Of a stretch of 64,000 nucleotides of DNA, positions 52,415 to 61,313 are shown in pieces; position 1 is the first letter of the stretch; the number at the start of each line of letters is the position of its first letter. This stretch comes from Pseudomonadota bacterium. Its GTDB lineage: Bacteria > Bdellovibrionota > UBA1018 > CAIMNF01. The notes beneath the pieces were generated by a model. That model was not told where the DNA came from. It did no database searches and saw nothing but the letters and a program-made list of their open reading frames with translations. The position numbers were made by a program, and so were the translations under genes. The DNA is taken from assembly GCA_027486675.1 (NCBI GenBank), contig JAIXOQ010000008.1, forward strand, positions 124,001 through 188,000, in the 5' to 3' direction.

Positions 52415-53404
52415 ATGAATCAAGTCTTGAGTCAGGCTGAGGTCGATGCGCTACTCACTGCAGTCGCCGATGGATCAGTAGATACGGGTGGAGCCGGCGG
52501 ATCCGGAAAAGCGGGGAGTGGAAACTCGAACGTTCAGAATTATGACCTCACCAATCAAGACCGAGTGATTCGTGGCAAAATGCCAACTCTGGATCTGATC
52601 TACGAAAGATTTGTACGTCTTTTTAGGATTTCGCTCTCAAATTCACTTCGTAAGATTGCATCTATAAGTATTATCTCTACCGATCTTTTGAAGTTTGGCG
52701 AGTTTGTGAATACGCTGCCAATTCCGAGTTGTGTAGGAATTCTTAGGTCTGGGACCTTGCGCGGCCCAGTGCTGCTTGTCTTTGAATCCAAGCTCTCTTA
52801 CGCACTCATCGATAGTTATTTTGGTGGGACGGATCGCCCATATACAAAGGTAGATGGCAAAGAGTTCACGCGGATCGAACTGATGATTATGAATAAGGTT
52901 CTCCAGCTCGGCATCGCTGATCTGGAGGAAGCTTGGGCGCCAGTTCATCGCATGGAGCTTGAGCACATGAGAACTGAGGTGAATCCTCAGTTTGTCGGAG
53001 TCGTTCCGCTTTCCGAAGTGATCATTTCCACTACATTTGAGGTTGAACTTGAAAACGCGAGCGGAACGATAGCTCTGGTTATCCCGTACTCGACCATCGA
53101 GTCGATTAAAAACAAGCTCAATACCTCATTCCAGGCAGATGGCGATCGAGCGGATCGTGTCTGGGTTGAAAACTTAGAAGATCATATGAGAAATCTTGAG
53201 GCTACGATCTCAGTCAACTTAGGTGAGACCCAAATTAATGTTGGAGACCTAGTGAATCTGAATGTTGGGGATGTGCTCCCGCTGAATCAGGATTGTGATG
53301 GTGAGCTTAAGCTGCTTGTAGAGGGAATACCCAAATTTAAATGCTTTTTCGGAGTCACTCGTGGGACACGAGCGGTTCAAATCACGCAGAGCTTGGAGGA
53401 GTAG
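52415..53404 (+). CDS. fliM: Flagellar motor switch protein FliM
   Basis: FliM is the middle C-ring subunit. At 329 residues it is full length. The N-terminal CheY-binding peptide is LSQAEVDALLTAV (residues 4-16), the middle domain contains MPTLDLIYERFVRLFRISLSNSLRK, and GGTD is present. A C-terminal FliN-like domain (VSVNLGETQINVGDLVNLNVGDVLPL) completes it. The CheY-binding peptide being intact implies chemotactic switching. It is followed by fliN after 6 bases. Confidence 0.97.
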   Translation: MNQVLSQAEVDALLTAVADGSVDTGGAGGSGKAGSGNSNVQNYDLTNQDRVIRGKMPTLDLIYERFVRLFRISLSNSLRKIASISIISTDLLKFGEFVNTLPIPSCVGILRSGTLRGPVLLVFESKLSYALIDSYFGGTDRPYTKVDGKEFTRIELMIMNKVLQLGIADLEEAWAPVHRMELEHMRTEVNPQFVGVVPLSEVIISTTFEVELENASGTIALVIPYSTIESIKNKLNTSFQADGDRADRVWVENLEDHMRNLEATISVNLGETQINVGDLVNLNVGDVLPLNQDCDGELKLLVEGIPKFKCFFGVTRGTRAVQITQSLEE

Positions 53405-53410
53405 AAGGTT

Positions 53411-53752
53411 ATGGCGAATCCACCGACACTAGGAAAGTTAGATGGCGGCTTGGCCGGCTTTGACGCAAATGCGCATGCTGAGGCAGGCTCAGTTCATTCA
53501 CTCGATTTTATCTTAGATATCCCGCTTAAAGTTACGGTTGAGCTGGGGCGCACCAGGATGTCCGTTCGAGACATATTGCAGCTCATGCAAGGTTCTGTGA
53601 TCGAACTCTCAAAATTTGCCGGCGAACCGCTAGAGGTTTTGGTAAATGACCGCTTAGTGGCCCGTGGCGAGGTCGTCACAGTGAACGATAAATTTGGGAT
53701 TCGGCTTACAGATATTCTGTCGCCGATGGAGAGAATTGAGCAGTTGAAGTAG
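53411..53752 (+). CDS. fliN: Flagellar motor switch protein FliN
   Basis: FliN makes the lower C ring. The 113-residue protein has a SpoA-type domain from residue ~40 (DIPLKVTVELGRTRMSVRDILQLMQGSVIELSKFAGEPLEVLVNDRLVARGEVVTVNDKFGIRLTDI), complete for the family. The short Ala/His-rich N terminus is variable. It is 23 bases before fliO. Confidence 0.97.
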   Translation: MANPPTLGKLDGGLAGFDANAHAEAGSVHSLDFILDIPLKVTVELGRTRMSVRDILQLMQGSVIELSKFAGEPLEVLVNDRLVARGEVVTVNDKFGIRLTDILSPMERIEQLK

Positions 53753-53775
53753 TTAGAAGAAAGGTAGAACGACAC

Positions 53776-54846
53776 ATGAGCCATGGATGGCGAATGATCG
53801 GAATGAATTTTGTTGGCCTGTTAGCACTGCAAGGAATTGCAGGCGCAGCCGTAACAGTCAGGGATATAGCTGTCTCTGAAGGGCTGAATGCTACCCTCGT
53901 GATGGATGCTCCGCTCCCTAAAGGGGCGGTCCGCTTAGAGTACTTACGTGACATTGTCCAGCTCACCTTAAATGGAGCCACACTTTATCCCGCAAAGATT
54001 GAAAATTATAACTCCGGTGTGGTGAAGAAGCTGTTTGCTTACCAGTATGCCCCGGCGGTTGTTCGGGTTCGCTTTTCCGTGAGTGATGATGCTGAACGTT
54101 TTCGCGGAAAATTGAAGCTTTCGGTCACAGGGAAACAGATCGACTTAGGGTTCTCCGATGTTCCCGTCGCCGTTAAACCTAAGGAAGCTGAAAAGATCTC
54201 TGTCCCGGATAAAGCCCCGAGTAAGGTCCTAATGAAACCGGTGGCCCCAACGGTCAGTTTAGAAGAAGAGAAAAGCCTCTTAAAGAAGGTACTCAGCGAA
54301 GATTCGCCAAAGAAGACTTTGACGGGGAACCCAAATATTGAGCGGAAAGAGCCTGCGTCTCCTATGCGTGCTGTAGGCATACTTGTAGTTTTACTAGGAT
54401 CCATCGGTCTTTTTGTTTTTTGGCTCAAAAGGAAACATACTCGGGCACAAACACGGCCGCAGGGCGCTTTTTGGTCGAATCTTTTTCCTGGAATGAAAAA
54501 AAGTGGAAAGTTCATTGAGGTCATCGCGAGTTCACCCTTAGGCCCAAAACAAAACATCCTACTCGTGAGGGTTCAAGGGCAGAAGCTGGTGCTAGGGGTT
54601 ACGCAGGATCGCATTCAATTGATCACACAACTCGATAACGAGTTCGAAGGCGATGTCCTGGATGATCCTGCGATCAGCGAGTCCTTGGGTCACATGTTAG
54701 GCGGCACTGTGCTTCCTAAGGCAGCTGCCGGCGCCATGGCGTATCCTACAACCGCAGTCACTCTGTCCGCTCCGATACAACAAAAACGTCAGCTTTCGTT
54801 CCGTGATGAAATCAGGTCAAAACTCAATGAATCGAGGATGCGGTGA
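53776..54846 (+). CDS. fliO: Flagellar biosynthesis protein FliO with long N-terminal periplasmic domain
   Basis: FliO assists assembly of the FliPQR export gate. At 356 residues it is much longer than E. coli FliO (~120). The N-terminal signal is followed by a beta-rich domain (residues ~25-130, VTVRDIAVSEGLNATLVMDAPLPKG) that looks AMIN-like, the type that binds peptidoglycan or secretins. A linker, a membrane helix near residues 200-220 (VGILVVLLGSIGLFVFWL) and the cytoplasmic FliO part (residues 250-310) follow. The end overlaps fliP by 4 bases. The AMIN-like call is by eye. Confidence 0.8.
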   Translation: MSHGWRMIGMNFVGLLALQGIAGAAVTVRDIAVSEGLNATLVMDAPLPKGAVRLEYLRDIVQLTLNGATLYPAKIENYNSGVVKKLFAYQYAPAVVRVRFSVSDDAERFRGKLKLSVTGKQIDLGFSDVPVAVKPKEAEKISVPDKAPSKVLMKPVAPTVSLEEEKSLLKKVLSEDSPKKTLTGNPNIERKEPASPMRAVGILVVLLGSIGLFVFWLKRKHTRAQTRPQGAFWSNLFPGMKKSGKFIEVIASSPLGPKQNILLVRVQGQKLVLGVTQDRIQLITQLDNEFEGDVLDDPAISESLGHMLGGTVLPKAAAGAMAYPTTAVTLSAPIQQKRQLSFRDEIRSKLNESRMR

Positions 54847-55586
54847 AGGTCTTGTTCATTCTGGCTACAGCATTTTTCGTTCCAGCCGCCTCACTAGCGG
54901 CCGATGGACTGAATTTGCCTGCTGTGGCTCTTAACTTTGCCGAAGGTGGGAGGCCCACCGAGCTTGTGAATGTCCTGAAAATTGTTGTCCTACTCACGGT
55001 CCTCACGCTAGCTCCTGCAATTCTAGTGATGATGACGTCCTTCACACGGATGGTTATTGTCCTGAGTTTCCTGCGCCAGTCCCTCGGCACTCAACAAATG
55101 CCACCCAATCAGGTCCTTGTTGGCCTTGCTCTGTTTCTTTCTTTCTTTGTCATGGCACCGACTTGGCAAAAAATTTCGACCGAGGCGATCGATCCTTATC
55201 TCGCAGAGAAGATTGATCAAAAGGAAGCATTCACAAAAATTGAAGCACCGATGCGCGAGTTTATGTTCTCCCAAACTCGTGAAAAGGATCTCGAACTATT
55301 TTTAAGCATGTCGAAGATGCCAAAACCGCAGAATCGTGAAAGCGTTCCTTCTTACGTACTTGTCCCGTCCTTTGTTTTAAGTGAATTGAATACCGCATTT
55401 CAGATGGGGTTTATGCTCTATCTACCTTTCTTGGTGATCGACATGGTTGTTGCGAGCGTGCTCATGGCGATGGGTATGATGATGCTCCCGCCTATGATGA
55501 TTTCACTGCCATTTAAATTACTTCTATTTGTTCTAGTCGATGGTTGGGCGTTGGTTGTGGGTAGTCTGGTCAAGAGTTTTGGCTAG
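54843..55586 (+). CDS. fliP: Flagellar export-gate protein FliP
   Basis: FliP is the main subunit of the export gate. The 247-residue protein starts at GTG 54843, has a signal peptide, and shows family blocks LVLTVLTLAPAILVMMTSFTRMVIVLSFLRQSLG and MPPNQVLVGLALFLSFFVM. LSELNTAFQMGFMLYLPFLVIDMVVASVLMAMGMMMLPPMMISLPFKLLLF follows. It overlaps fliO by 4 bases. Order fliP-fliQ-fliR is intact. Confidence 0.97.
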   Translation: MKVLFILATAFFVPAASLAADGLNLPAVALNFAEGGRPTELVNVLKIVVLLTVLTLAPAILVMMTSFTRMVIVLSFLRQSLGTQQMPPNQVLVGLALFLSFFVMAPTWQKISTEAIDPYLAEKIDQKEAFTKIEAPMREFMFSQTREKDLELFLSMSKMPKPQNRESVPSYVLVPSFVLSELNTAFQMGFMLYLPFLVIDMVVASVLMAMGMMMLPPMMISLPFKLLLFVLVDGWALVVGSLVKSFG

Positions 55587-55610
55587 TACATTCTAGGAAA
55601 GGATTGATTC

Positions 55611-55880
55611 ATGACAGAAGAATTAGCGATGTCGATTGGAAATCAAGCCCTGATGACTATTGTGTACATTGCAGGCCCGATCCTACTGGCCGCCATGGTT
55701 GTTGGTATCATCGTGAGTATTCTTCAAGCGATCACGCAGATCAATGAAGCGACCCTGACCTTTATTCCTAAGATTATTGCCGTCGTGATCACGATCGTCG
55801 TTATGGCTCCTTGGATGCTTCAGGTGTTAAAGGACTATGCAACGAGCATCTTTGGTGGTGCAGGGGAGATGCTCAGGTAA
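55611..55880 (+). CDS. fliQ: Flagellar export-gate protein FliQ
   Basis: FliQ is a small two-helix membrane protein of the export gate. The 89 residues fit the family, with PILLAAMVVGIIVSILQAITQINEATLTFIPKI, the conserved FliQ core, and a second helix (AVVITIVVMAPWMLQVL). It is 24 bases after fliP and abuts fliR directly (stop and start adjacent). Confidence 0.97.
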   Translation: MTEELAMSIGNQALMTIVYIAGPILLAAMVVGIIVSILQAITQINEATLTFIPKIIAVVITIVVMAPWMLQVLKDYATSIFGGAGEMLR

Positions 55881-56690
55881 ATGGTTTTTCAAGACTGGAG
55901 CACAGCCGAGATCGTGACCTTTTTTATGGTACTCATGCGCATGGGTACCTTGGTCGCAGTCATGCCCATTTTTGGGGATAAGGTGATTCCAGTTACGGTC
56001 AAGATACTTCTCTCTTTAGCGTTAAGTCTCGCAATGTTCCCCATGTTGATTGGCAACGGTTGGATATCGACCGATCAGGGTACCGTTTATCTCAACGATT
56101 TGTCCGTATTCATTGGGACGGTGACACAAGAAGTTTTGGTCGGACTGACGCTTGGATTCGCTGCTCAACTTGTTTTCCATACCATCACAGCCGCGGGTGA
56201 CTTCATTGGGCAGTTTGTCGGTCTCAACACCGCTAGCTCCTTTGATCCGCACTTGCAGTCCCAAACGGCGTTGATGGGTCAGATCTTATCGACTCTTGGT
56301 ATGCTTGCCTTTTTGGCGATGGATGGCCATTTGATGCTTGTAAAGACCATCGCAGATTCCTTTCACTGGATTGGGATCGGGCAGTTTTCGGTCGGAGACA
56401 GCTTCAAGACGGAGATGATTCGCATGACGACAAATGTCATGAGTTTCGGACTGCAACTTGCCGCCCCCGTCGCAATGGCGATGATGTTTTTAAATATCGT
56501 CTACGGTGTTCTTGCAAAGACGCTCCCACAGTTAAACGTCCTCACGTTGTCGATGAGCGTTAGTTTGTTTGTAGGACTCATTGTTCTCAACTTAAGTTAT
56601 CCAGCCATACACAGCGGGATGATCGGTCTTTTTCAAGGCGCATTTGAGGACCTGACTGGCCTTATGCGCACCATGAAGAAAGGAGCATAA
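55881..56690 (+). CDS. fliR: Flagellar export-gate protein FliR
   Basis: FliR completes the FliPQR gate. The 269-residue protein has about six membrane helices. Family-typical patterns are FMVLMRMGTLVAVMPIFGDKVIP near residues 14-36, GDFIGQFVGLNTASSFDPHLQSQTALMGQIL near 113-143, and APVAMAMMFLNIVYGVLAKTLPQLNVLT in the C-terminal half. It starts at the base after the fliQ stop and is followed by flhB after 9 bases. Confidence 0.95.
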   Translation: MVFQDWSTAEIVTFFMVLMRMGTLVAVMPIFGDKVIPVTVKILLSLALSLAMFPMLIGNGWISTDQGTVYLNDLSVFIGTVTQEVLVGLTLGFAAQLVFHTITAAGDFIGQFVGLNTASSFDPHLQSQTALMGQILSTLGMLAFLAMDGHLMLVKTIADSFHWIGIGQFSVGDSFKTEMIRMTTNVMSFGLQLAAPVAMAMMFLNIVYGVLAKTLPQLNVLTLSMSVSLFVGLIVLNLSYPAIHSGMIGLFQGAFEDLTGLMRTMKKGA

Positions 56691-56699
56691 GAGAGAGAA

Positions 56700-57812
56700 A
56701 TGGCCGAACAAAATGACGATAGAAACTTAGAAGACCTCTCTGAAGAAGCCTCCCCCTATCGCTTAGCCGAGAATAGAAAGAAAGGTCAGGTTGCACAAAG
56801 CCGTGAGCTCGCGGCTCTTGCTTTGTTACTCGCTACGGGGATGACATTTATCCTTCTTGCTCCATCCATGGCTGAAGAGATCGGGAAGTACATGAGGCAG
56901 GTGTTCTCTCAAGATCTTGGGGAGAAGTTGGGTGCCCCGACTGACGCATGGGCAGGGGAGCGATTGAGAGCGGTCATCAAGCTAGTTGCTTCCGTCGGAT
57001 TTCCTGTAGCTTTGGCCGGTCTGATTTTAGGGATTGCCGGGCACATTGCACAAATCGGTTTTATTTTTTCTTTTGATCCCATTCTTCCCAATTTAGAAAA
57101 GATCAATCCACTTGCAGGGCTTAAGCGTCTATTTTCGATGAGGCAGGTATGGGAGTCAGCACGAGTCATCTTAAAAGGGTTCGTTTTAGTGTTCGTGGCT
57201 TACCGTGTAGTTCGAGCCGATCTCGATCGCATGCCAGGCCTTGTCTTTTCTAAGCCTGCTGAGTGGATTGGAATGCTCGGTGCAACCGGTCTTAAGTTAT
57301 TTCTCTGGATGGTCGGCGTCCTCATGGTTTTCGCCGGAATCGACTTTTGGTTACAGCGCCGCGAATATGGGAAACAAGTTCGGGTCACTAAACAAGAAGC
57401 AAAGCAAGAAGCGAAGGAGCAAGATGGGGATCCGCTCATTAAAGCTCGCATTCGGTCTATGCAGCGTGATCGAGCACGGAAACGAATGATGGCCGCGGTT
57501 AGGAAGGCCGATGTCATCATCACCAATCCTACCCACATTGCGATCGCCCTTGTGTATGACAAAGACAAAATGGCGGCCCCTAGAGTAGTTGCAAAGGGCG
57601 CCGATTTTTTGGCACAACGTATTAAAAAGATAGCGGCTGAGGCCGGAATCCCGATGGTTGAGAATGTTCCTCTCGCGCGCGCCATTTATAAGACAGTTAA
57701 AGTGAACCATTTCATTCCACGCACTCTGTTTCAAGCTGTCGCCGAAGTTTTGGCGTATGTTTACCGACTCCGTGGAGCTGACGGACAATGGAAAGAGCAG
57801 GAGACCCGATGA
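56700..57812 (+). CDS. flhB: Flagellar export-gate protein FlhB
   Basis: FlhB switches export from rod-hook to filament substrates. The 370-residue protein has an N-terminal cytoplasmic start (AEQNDDRNLEDLSEEASPYRLAENRKKGQVAQSREL), four membrane helices and a cytoplasmic domain. The autocleavage motif NPTH is intact (ITNPTHIAIALVYDKDKMAAP). Export-switch function should be conserved. It overlaps flhA at the TGA/ATG junction. Confidence 0.97.
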   Translation: MAEQNDDRNLEDLSEEASPYRLAENRKKGQVAQSRELAALALLLATGMTFILLAPSMAEEIGKYMRQVFSQDLGEKLGAPTDAWAGERLRAVIKLVASVGFPVALAGLILGIAGHIAQIGFIFSFDPILPNLEKINPLAGLKRLFSMRQVWESARVILKGFVLVFVAYRVVRADLDRMPGLVFSKPAEWIGMLGATGLKLFLWMVGVLMVFAGIDFWLQRREYGKQVRVTKQEAKQEAKEQDGDPLIKARIRSMQRDRARKRMMAAVRKADVIITNPTHIAIALVYDKDKMAAPRVVAKGADFLAQRIKKIAAEAGIPMVENVPLARAIYKTVKVNHFIPRTLFQAVAEVLAYVYRLRGADGQWKEQETR

Positions 57813-59890
57813 GTACAGTAGGGGAGAGAATTTTTAAGAATGCGGACTTCATGATGGCCATGGGGGTGCTTGGCATCCTGAGCATCATGATCATAAAGCT
57901 TCCGCCACTAGCGATTGATCTGCTTCTGACCATGTGTATTGCGATGTCGGTGATCATGTTACTCACTTCGATCTACGTAAAACGTGCAGTCGACTTCAGC
58001 GCTTTTCCAACTCTTCTTCTTCTCTTCACGCTCTTTCGACTTTCTCTAAATGTCACAACAACAAGAGTTATTCTTCTGAATGGTCCTGACTTAGGTTCCC
58101 AAGCAGCGGGCCAAGTGATTCACGCCTTTGGTGATTTTGTTGTCGGTGGCAATTATGCTGTCGGGCTGGTCGTGTTTGCAATTTTGATCGTGATTAACTT
58201 CGTCGTTATTACTAAGGGTGCCGGCCGCGTAGCTGAAGTGTCGGCCCGATTCACCTTAGATGCATTGCCAGGGAAACAAATGTCCATTGATGCAGATCTC
58301 AATGCAGGCACGATCAATGAAGAAGAGGCTCGTCGAAGGAGACAAGAGATTTCCCGTGAAGCAGATTTCTACGGGGCAATGGACGGAGCAAGTAAGTTTG
58401 TTCGAGGGGACGCAATTGCGGGCATCCTAATCGTTTTTATTAACGTGATCGGCGGTATCATCATCGGGACGATTCAAAGAGGAATGTCCATCGGTGATGC
58501 AGCTCAGGTCTTTACTCTCCTGACAATTGGCGACGGTCTGGTCTCCCAGGTTCCAGCGCTCATCGTCTCCACTGCCGCTGGTATTATCGTCACTCGTACC
58601 GGGGCGCAATCAGAGTTTAGCGGCGAAGTTGGTCGTCAGATCTTTTCCCAACCGAAAACTTTATATGCCGCAGGCGGGGTGATGTCGGTCATCGGTGTGA
58701 TTCCTGGACTTCCGTTTTTACCATTTGCGGCAGTTGGCTCAGCACTTTTCCTTCTGGGTCGGAACGTGCAACAGAAGGATGCAGCGATTGCTGCCTCTAA
58801 AAATGCGATAGATGAAAAAGAGAAGCTAAAGCCTGCTCCGGAAAAAATAGAAAGTCTGCTCGGTGTTGATGCGCTTGAACTTGAAGTCGGTTATGGGCTA
58901 GTGAGCATCGTAGATAGTGAGCAAAATGGGGATCTTTTGGAGCGCATCACAGGGATCAGGAAACAGTTCGCAATGGATATGGGTCTCGTTGTGCCCGCTT
59001 TGCGAATTCGGGATAACCTAGAATTAAAGCCAGGTGACTATCAGGTGCTCTTAAAGGGCGTGCCTATAGCACAGGGTTCTATGATGGTCGGACATCATCT
59101 GGCCATGGACCCGGGGACCGTCAGTGAGCCTGTTCGCGGGATCCCGACTAAGGAACCCGCCTTTGGATTGGATGCTTTGTGGATTCCTGCTTCGGTCAAA
59201 GATCAGGCCAATTATGCAGGCTATACCGTCGTGGATCTCTCGACTGTGATCGCAACTCACCTCACCGAGGTAATTCGTGCCCACTGTTCGGATCTGCTCG
59301 GGCGTCAGGAACTTCAGTCTCTGCTCGATGGTGTGAAGCAGAATGCGCCTAAAGTGGTCGAAGACCTGATTCCAGGACTTTTGCCTGTCGGTACTGTGCT
59401 TAAGGTTCTTAAAAACCTTCTGAAAGAGGGCGTATCGATACGTGATCTAAAAACCATCCTAGAGTCCTTAAGTGAAATGGCTCCACATCAGAAGGACTCT
59501 GGCCTGCTTACAGAGCATGTTCGCATGGCCCTTGCCCGACAGATCACACGAAAGTTTGTAAATACCGAGGGAGAATTGACACTTTTGACCTTGGATAAAG
59601 TCATTGAGGAGACGATCGCATCAGGTATTCTACAAACAGACCGAGGGCCCGAGCTTAGTCTTGAGCCCGAATTTGTGCGCACGTTCATTCAAGAATTGAA
59701 TGAGCAGGCCTCTCAACTCATGCAGGAGACGAATCAGGCCGTGGTATTGTGCTCACCTCTCATTAGATCCCACGTGAAGCAGCTGATTGATCGTTTTATG
59801 CCCAACGTTCATGTTCTTTCGCACAACGAATTGACCCCAAATGTCCAAGTCCGTTCCTACGGAACCGTGAGGTTAGCGCATGCAAGTTAA
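57809..59890 (+). CDS. flhA: Flagellar export-gate protein FlhA
   Basis: FlhA forms the nonameric ring of the export gate. The ATG at 57809 (693 residues) overlaps the flhB stop; the track start at 57788 is upstream. Eight membrane helices occupy the first ~340 residues, including the family block FPTLLLLFTLFRLSLNVTTTRVIL and the FHIPEP-type region around GRVAEVSARFTLDALPGKQMSIDADLN. The cytoplasmic domain follows. It overlaps flhF by 11 bases. Confidence 0.97.
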   Translation: MSTVGERIFKNADFMMAMGVLGILSIMIIKLPPLAIDLLLTMCIAMSVIMLLTSIYVKRAVDFSAFPTLLLLFTLFRLSLNVTTTRVILLNGPDLGSQAAGQVIHAFGDFVVGGNYAVGLVVFAILIVINFVVITKGAGRVAEVSARFTLDALPGKQMSIDADLNAGTINEEEARRRRQEISREADFYGAMDGASKFVRGDAIAGILIVFINVIGGIIIGTIQRGMSIGDAAQVFTLLTIGDGLVSQVPALIVSTAAGIIVTRTGAQSEFSGEVGRQIFSQPKTLYAAGGVMSVIGVIPGLPFLPFAAVGSALFLLGRNVQQKDAAIAASKNAIDEKEKLKPAPEKIESLLGVDALELEVGYGLVSIVDSEQNGDLLERITGIRKQFAMDMGLVVPALRIRDNLELKPGDYQVLLKGVPIAQGSMMVGHHLAMDPGTVSEPVRGIPTKEPAFGLDALWIPASVKDQANYAGYTVVDLSTVIATHLTEVIRAHCSDLLGRQELQSLLDGVKQNAPKVVEDLIPGLLPVGTVLKVLKNLLKEGVSIRDLKTILESLSEMAPHQKDSGLLTEHVRMALARQITRKFVNTEGELTLLTLDKVIEETIASGILQTDRGPELSLEPEFVRTFIQELNEQASQLMQETNQAVVLCSPLIRSHVKQLIDRFMPNVHVLSHNELTPNVQVRSYGTVRLAHAS

Positions 59891-61271
59891 GAAGTTCGAA
59901 GCGCCAACGCTTCAAGAAGCATTAGAAACCATCAAACGGGAGCTTGGACCCGAGGCTATTATTCTGCAAACGAAGCAGAATAGGCGCGGGTTTGGGTTGA
60001 TGTCACGCGGGAGCGTTGAAGTGACGGCTGCAGTCAGTGATCGCTCCATGAAGAAGAAAGAAGTTTTAGAGAAAAGACTTCCGGATGCGTATGTGAATAC
60101 CGTGAGTGGGTTGCCCGCGCAGAAGCAGGCGGATGCATATGACCGCTACTTTGATGCAAAACTCAAGGGTCAGGCCCAAGTGACCAAGGATCAGGTTCAG
60201 ATCTCCTCTGATTCAAAGAAAATTACAGCAGTGCGCTATGCCGATATCGAAGATGATGAATCGCAAATCAATTCGCAAGTAGCTGAGCAGAAGGCTAAAT
60301 CTGTAGCCCAACGCGAACAGCAGCAGGTCATCGCAGTCCCTCCTGCTGTTGCAAAATCGATTGAGACATTGAGTCATGCGCAAGAAGAGTTGGCTCAGTT
60401 AAAACTAGTGGTCGAGGAGCTGAAGCGTGAACGGCTTGCGCAGAGCTTCATAGATGTCGATGCACCCTATATGGTGACTGAGGCATTGCAGAGTGCATTT
60501 GAATCCCTAATTCATTCTGGACTCGAGCGACGCTTTGCGGTGGAGACCATGCGCAAGGCTGCCATCGCACTCGATCCATCCGGCCGTGTTGATACCGATC
60601 AAGTGCTGGATCAAGTGGCCAGGAGCCTTTTTGAAAAAGTTGAGGTAGTACCATTCTTTCCCGAAGCGATGCGTCGGGGCCAGGGCCCTCAGATTGTCGC
60701 CCTAGTCGGGTTGTCTGGGGTCGGTAAGACCTCTCTCATTGGGAAACTCTCTAATCACGCTGCGCGTAAGCGTGAGGAGAGAGTTGCGGTGATGCGTATT
60801 CAGAATACTATGCACGAAGAACAGGTTGACCCACTGCAAATTCTTTCTAAGGCACTTCATATCCCGTATCGAACGGTGTCTGATGCTGAGTCTTTCGCGA
60901 TCGCGCTTGAGGACCTGGCTGGGTGTGATTGGATTTTTATTGATACGCCTGCACAGGGACTACGAGACGGTCGTAATCAGGCAAATCTAGAGGCTCTTTT
61001 GCATAGCGATCCACGCGTACGTATCCAGATCGTTGTTTCGGCCGCGACACGTGAAATGGAGCTTGCAGAGATTGCTCGAACCTTTTCGCGGTATAGGCCC
61101 GAATCGCTCTTTTTTACTAAGCTTGATGAGGCCCTTGCCTTTGGAGGGATGCTCTCTTTGGCCGAGCGTATGAAGTTGCCAATGGCAATTTTTACGACCG
61201 GCAGAAGAGTGACGGAAGATTGGGAGTCTGCGACACCGGAACGCATTGTCGCAAACGTTCTCGACATCTAG
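59880..61271 (+). CDS. flhF: SRP-like GTPase FlhF with degenerate nucleotide motifs
   Basis: FlhF places and promotes assembly of polar flagella. The 463 residues comprise an N-terminal basic B domain (MQVKKFEAPTLQEALETIKRELGPEAII), a variable linker, an N domain (~190-265) and a G domain (~270-463). The P-loop is LVGLSGVGKTSLIGKL and G4 is FTKLDE. The DTYRIGA-type motif is replaced by MRIQNTM (about residues 304-310), and DTAGR by DTPAQG (about 355-360), so GTP hydrolysis or dimer control may be altered. The expected partner flhG is not found in the next position; fliA follows instead. Confidence 0.9.
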   Translation: MQVKKFEAPTLQEALETIKRELGPEAIILQTKQNRRGFGLMSRGSVEVTAAVSDRSMKKKEVLEKRLPDAYVNTVSGLPAQKQADAYDRYFDAKLKGQAQVTKDQVQISSDSKKITAVRYADIEDDESQINSQVAEQKAKSVAQREQQQVIAVPPAVAKSIETLSHAQEELAQLKLVVEELKRERLAQSFIDVDAPYMVTEALQSAFESLIHSGLERRFAVETMRKAAIALDPSGRVDTDQVLDQVARSLFEKVEVVPFFPEAMRRGQGPQIVALVGLSGVGKTSLIGKLSNHAARKREERVAVMRIQNTMHEEQVDPLQILSKALHIPYRTVSDAESFAIALEDLAGCDWIFIDTPAQGLRDGRNQANLEALLHSDPRVRIQIVVSAATREMELAEIARTFSRYRPESLFFTKLDEALAFGGMLSLAERMKLPMAIFTTGRRVTEDWESATPERIVANVLDI

Positions 61272-61313
61272 AATAAGAAACGAACTACTAACTTGCCATG
61301 GAAGGGTGAGTGG

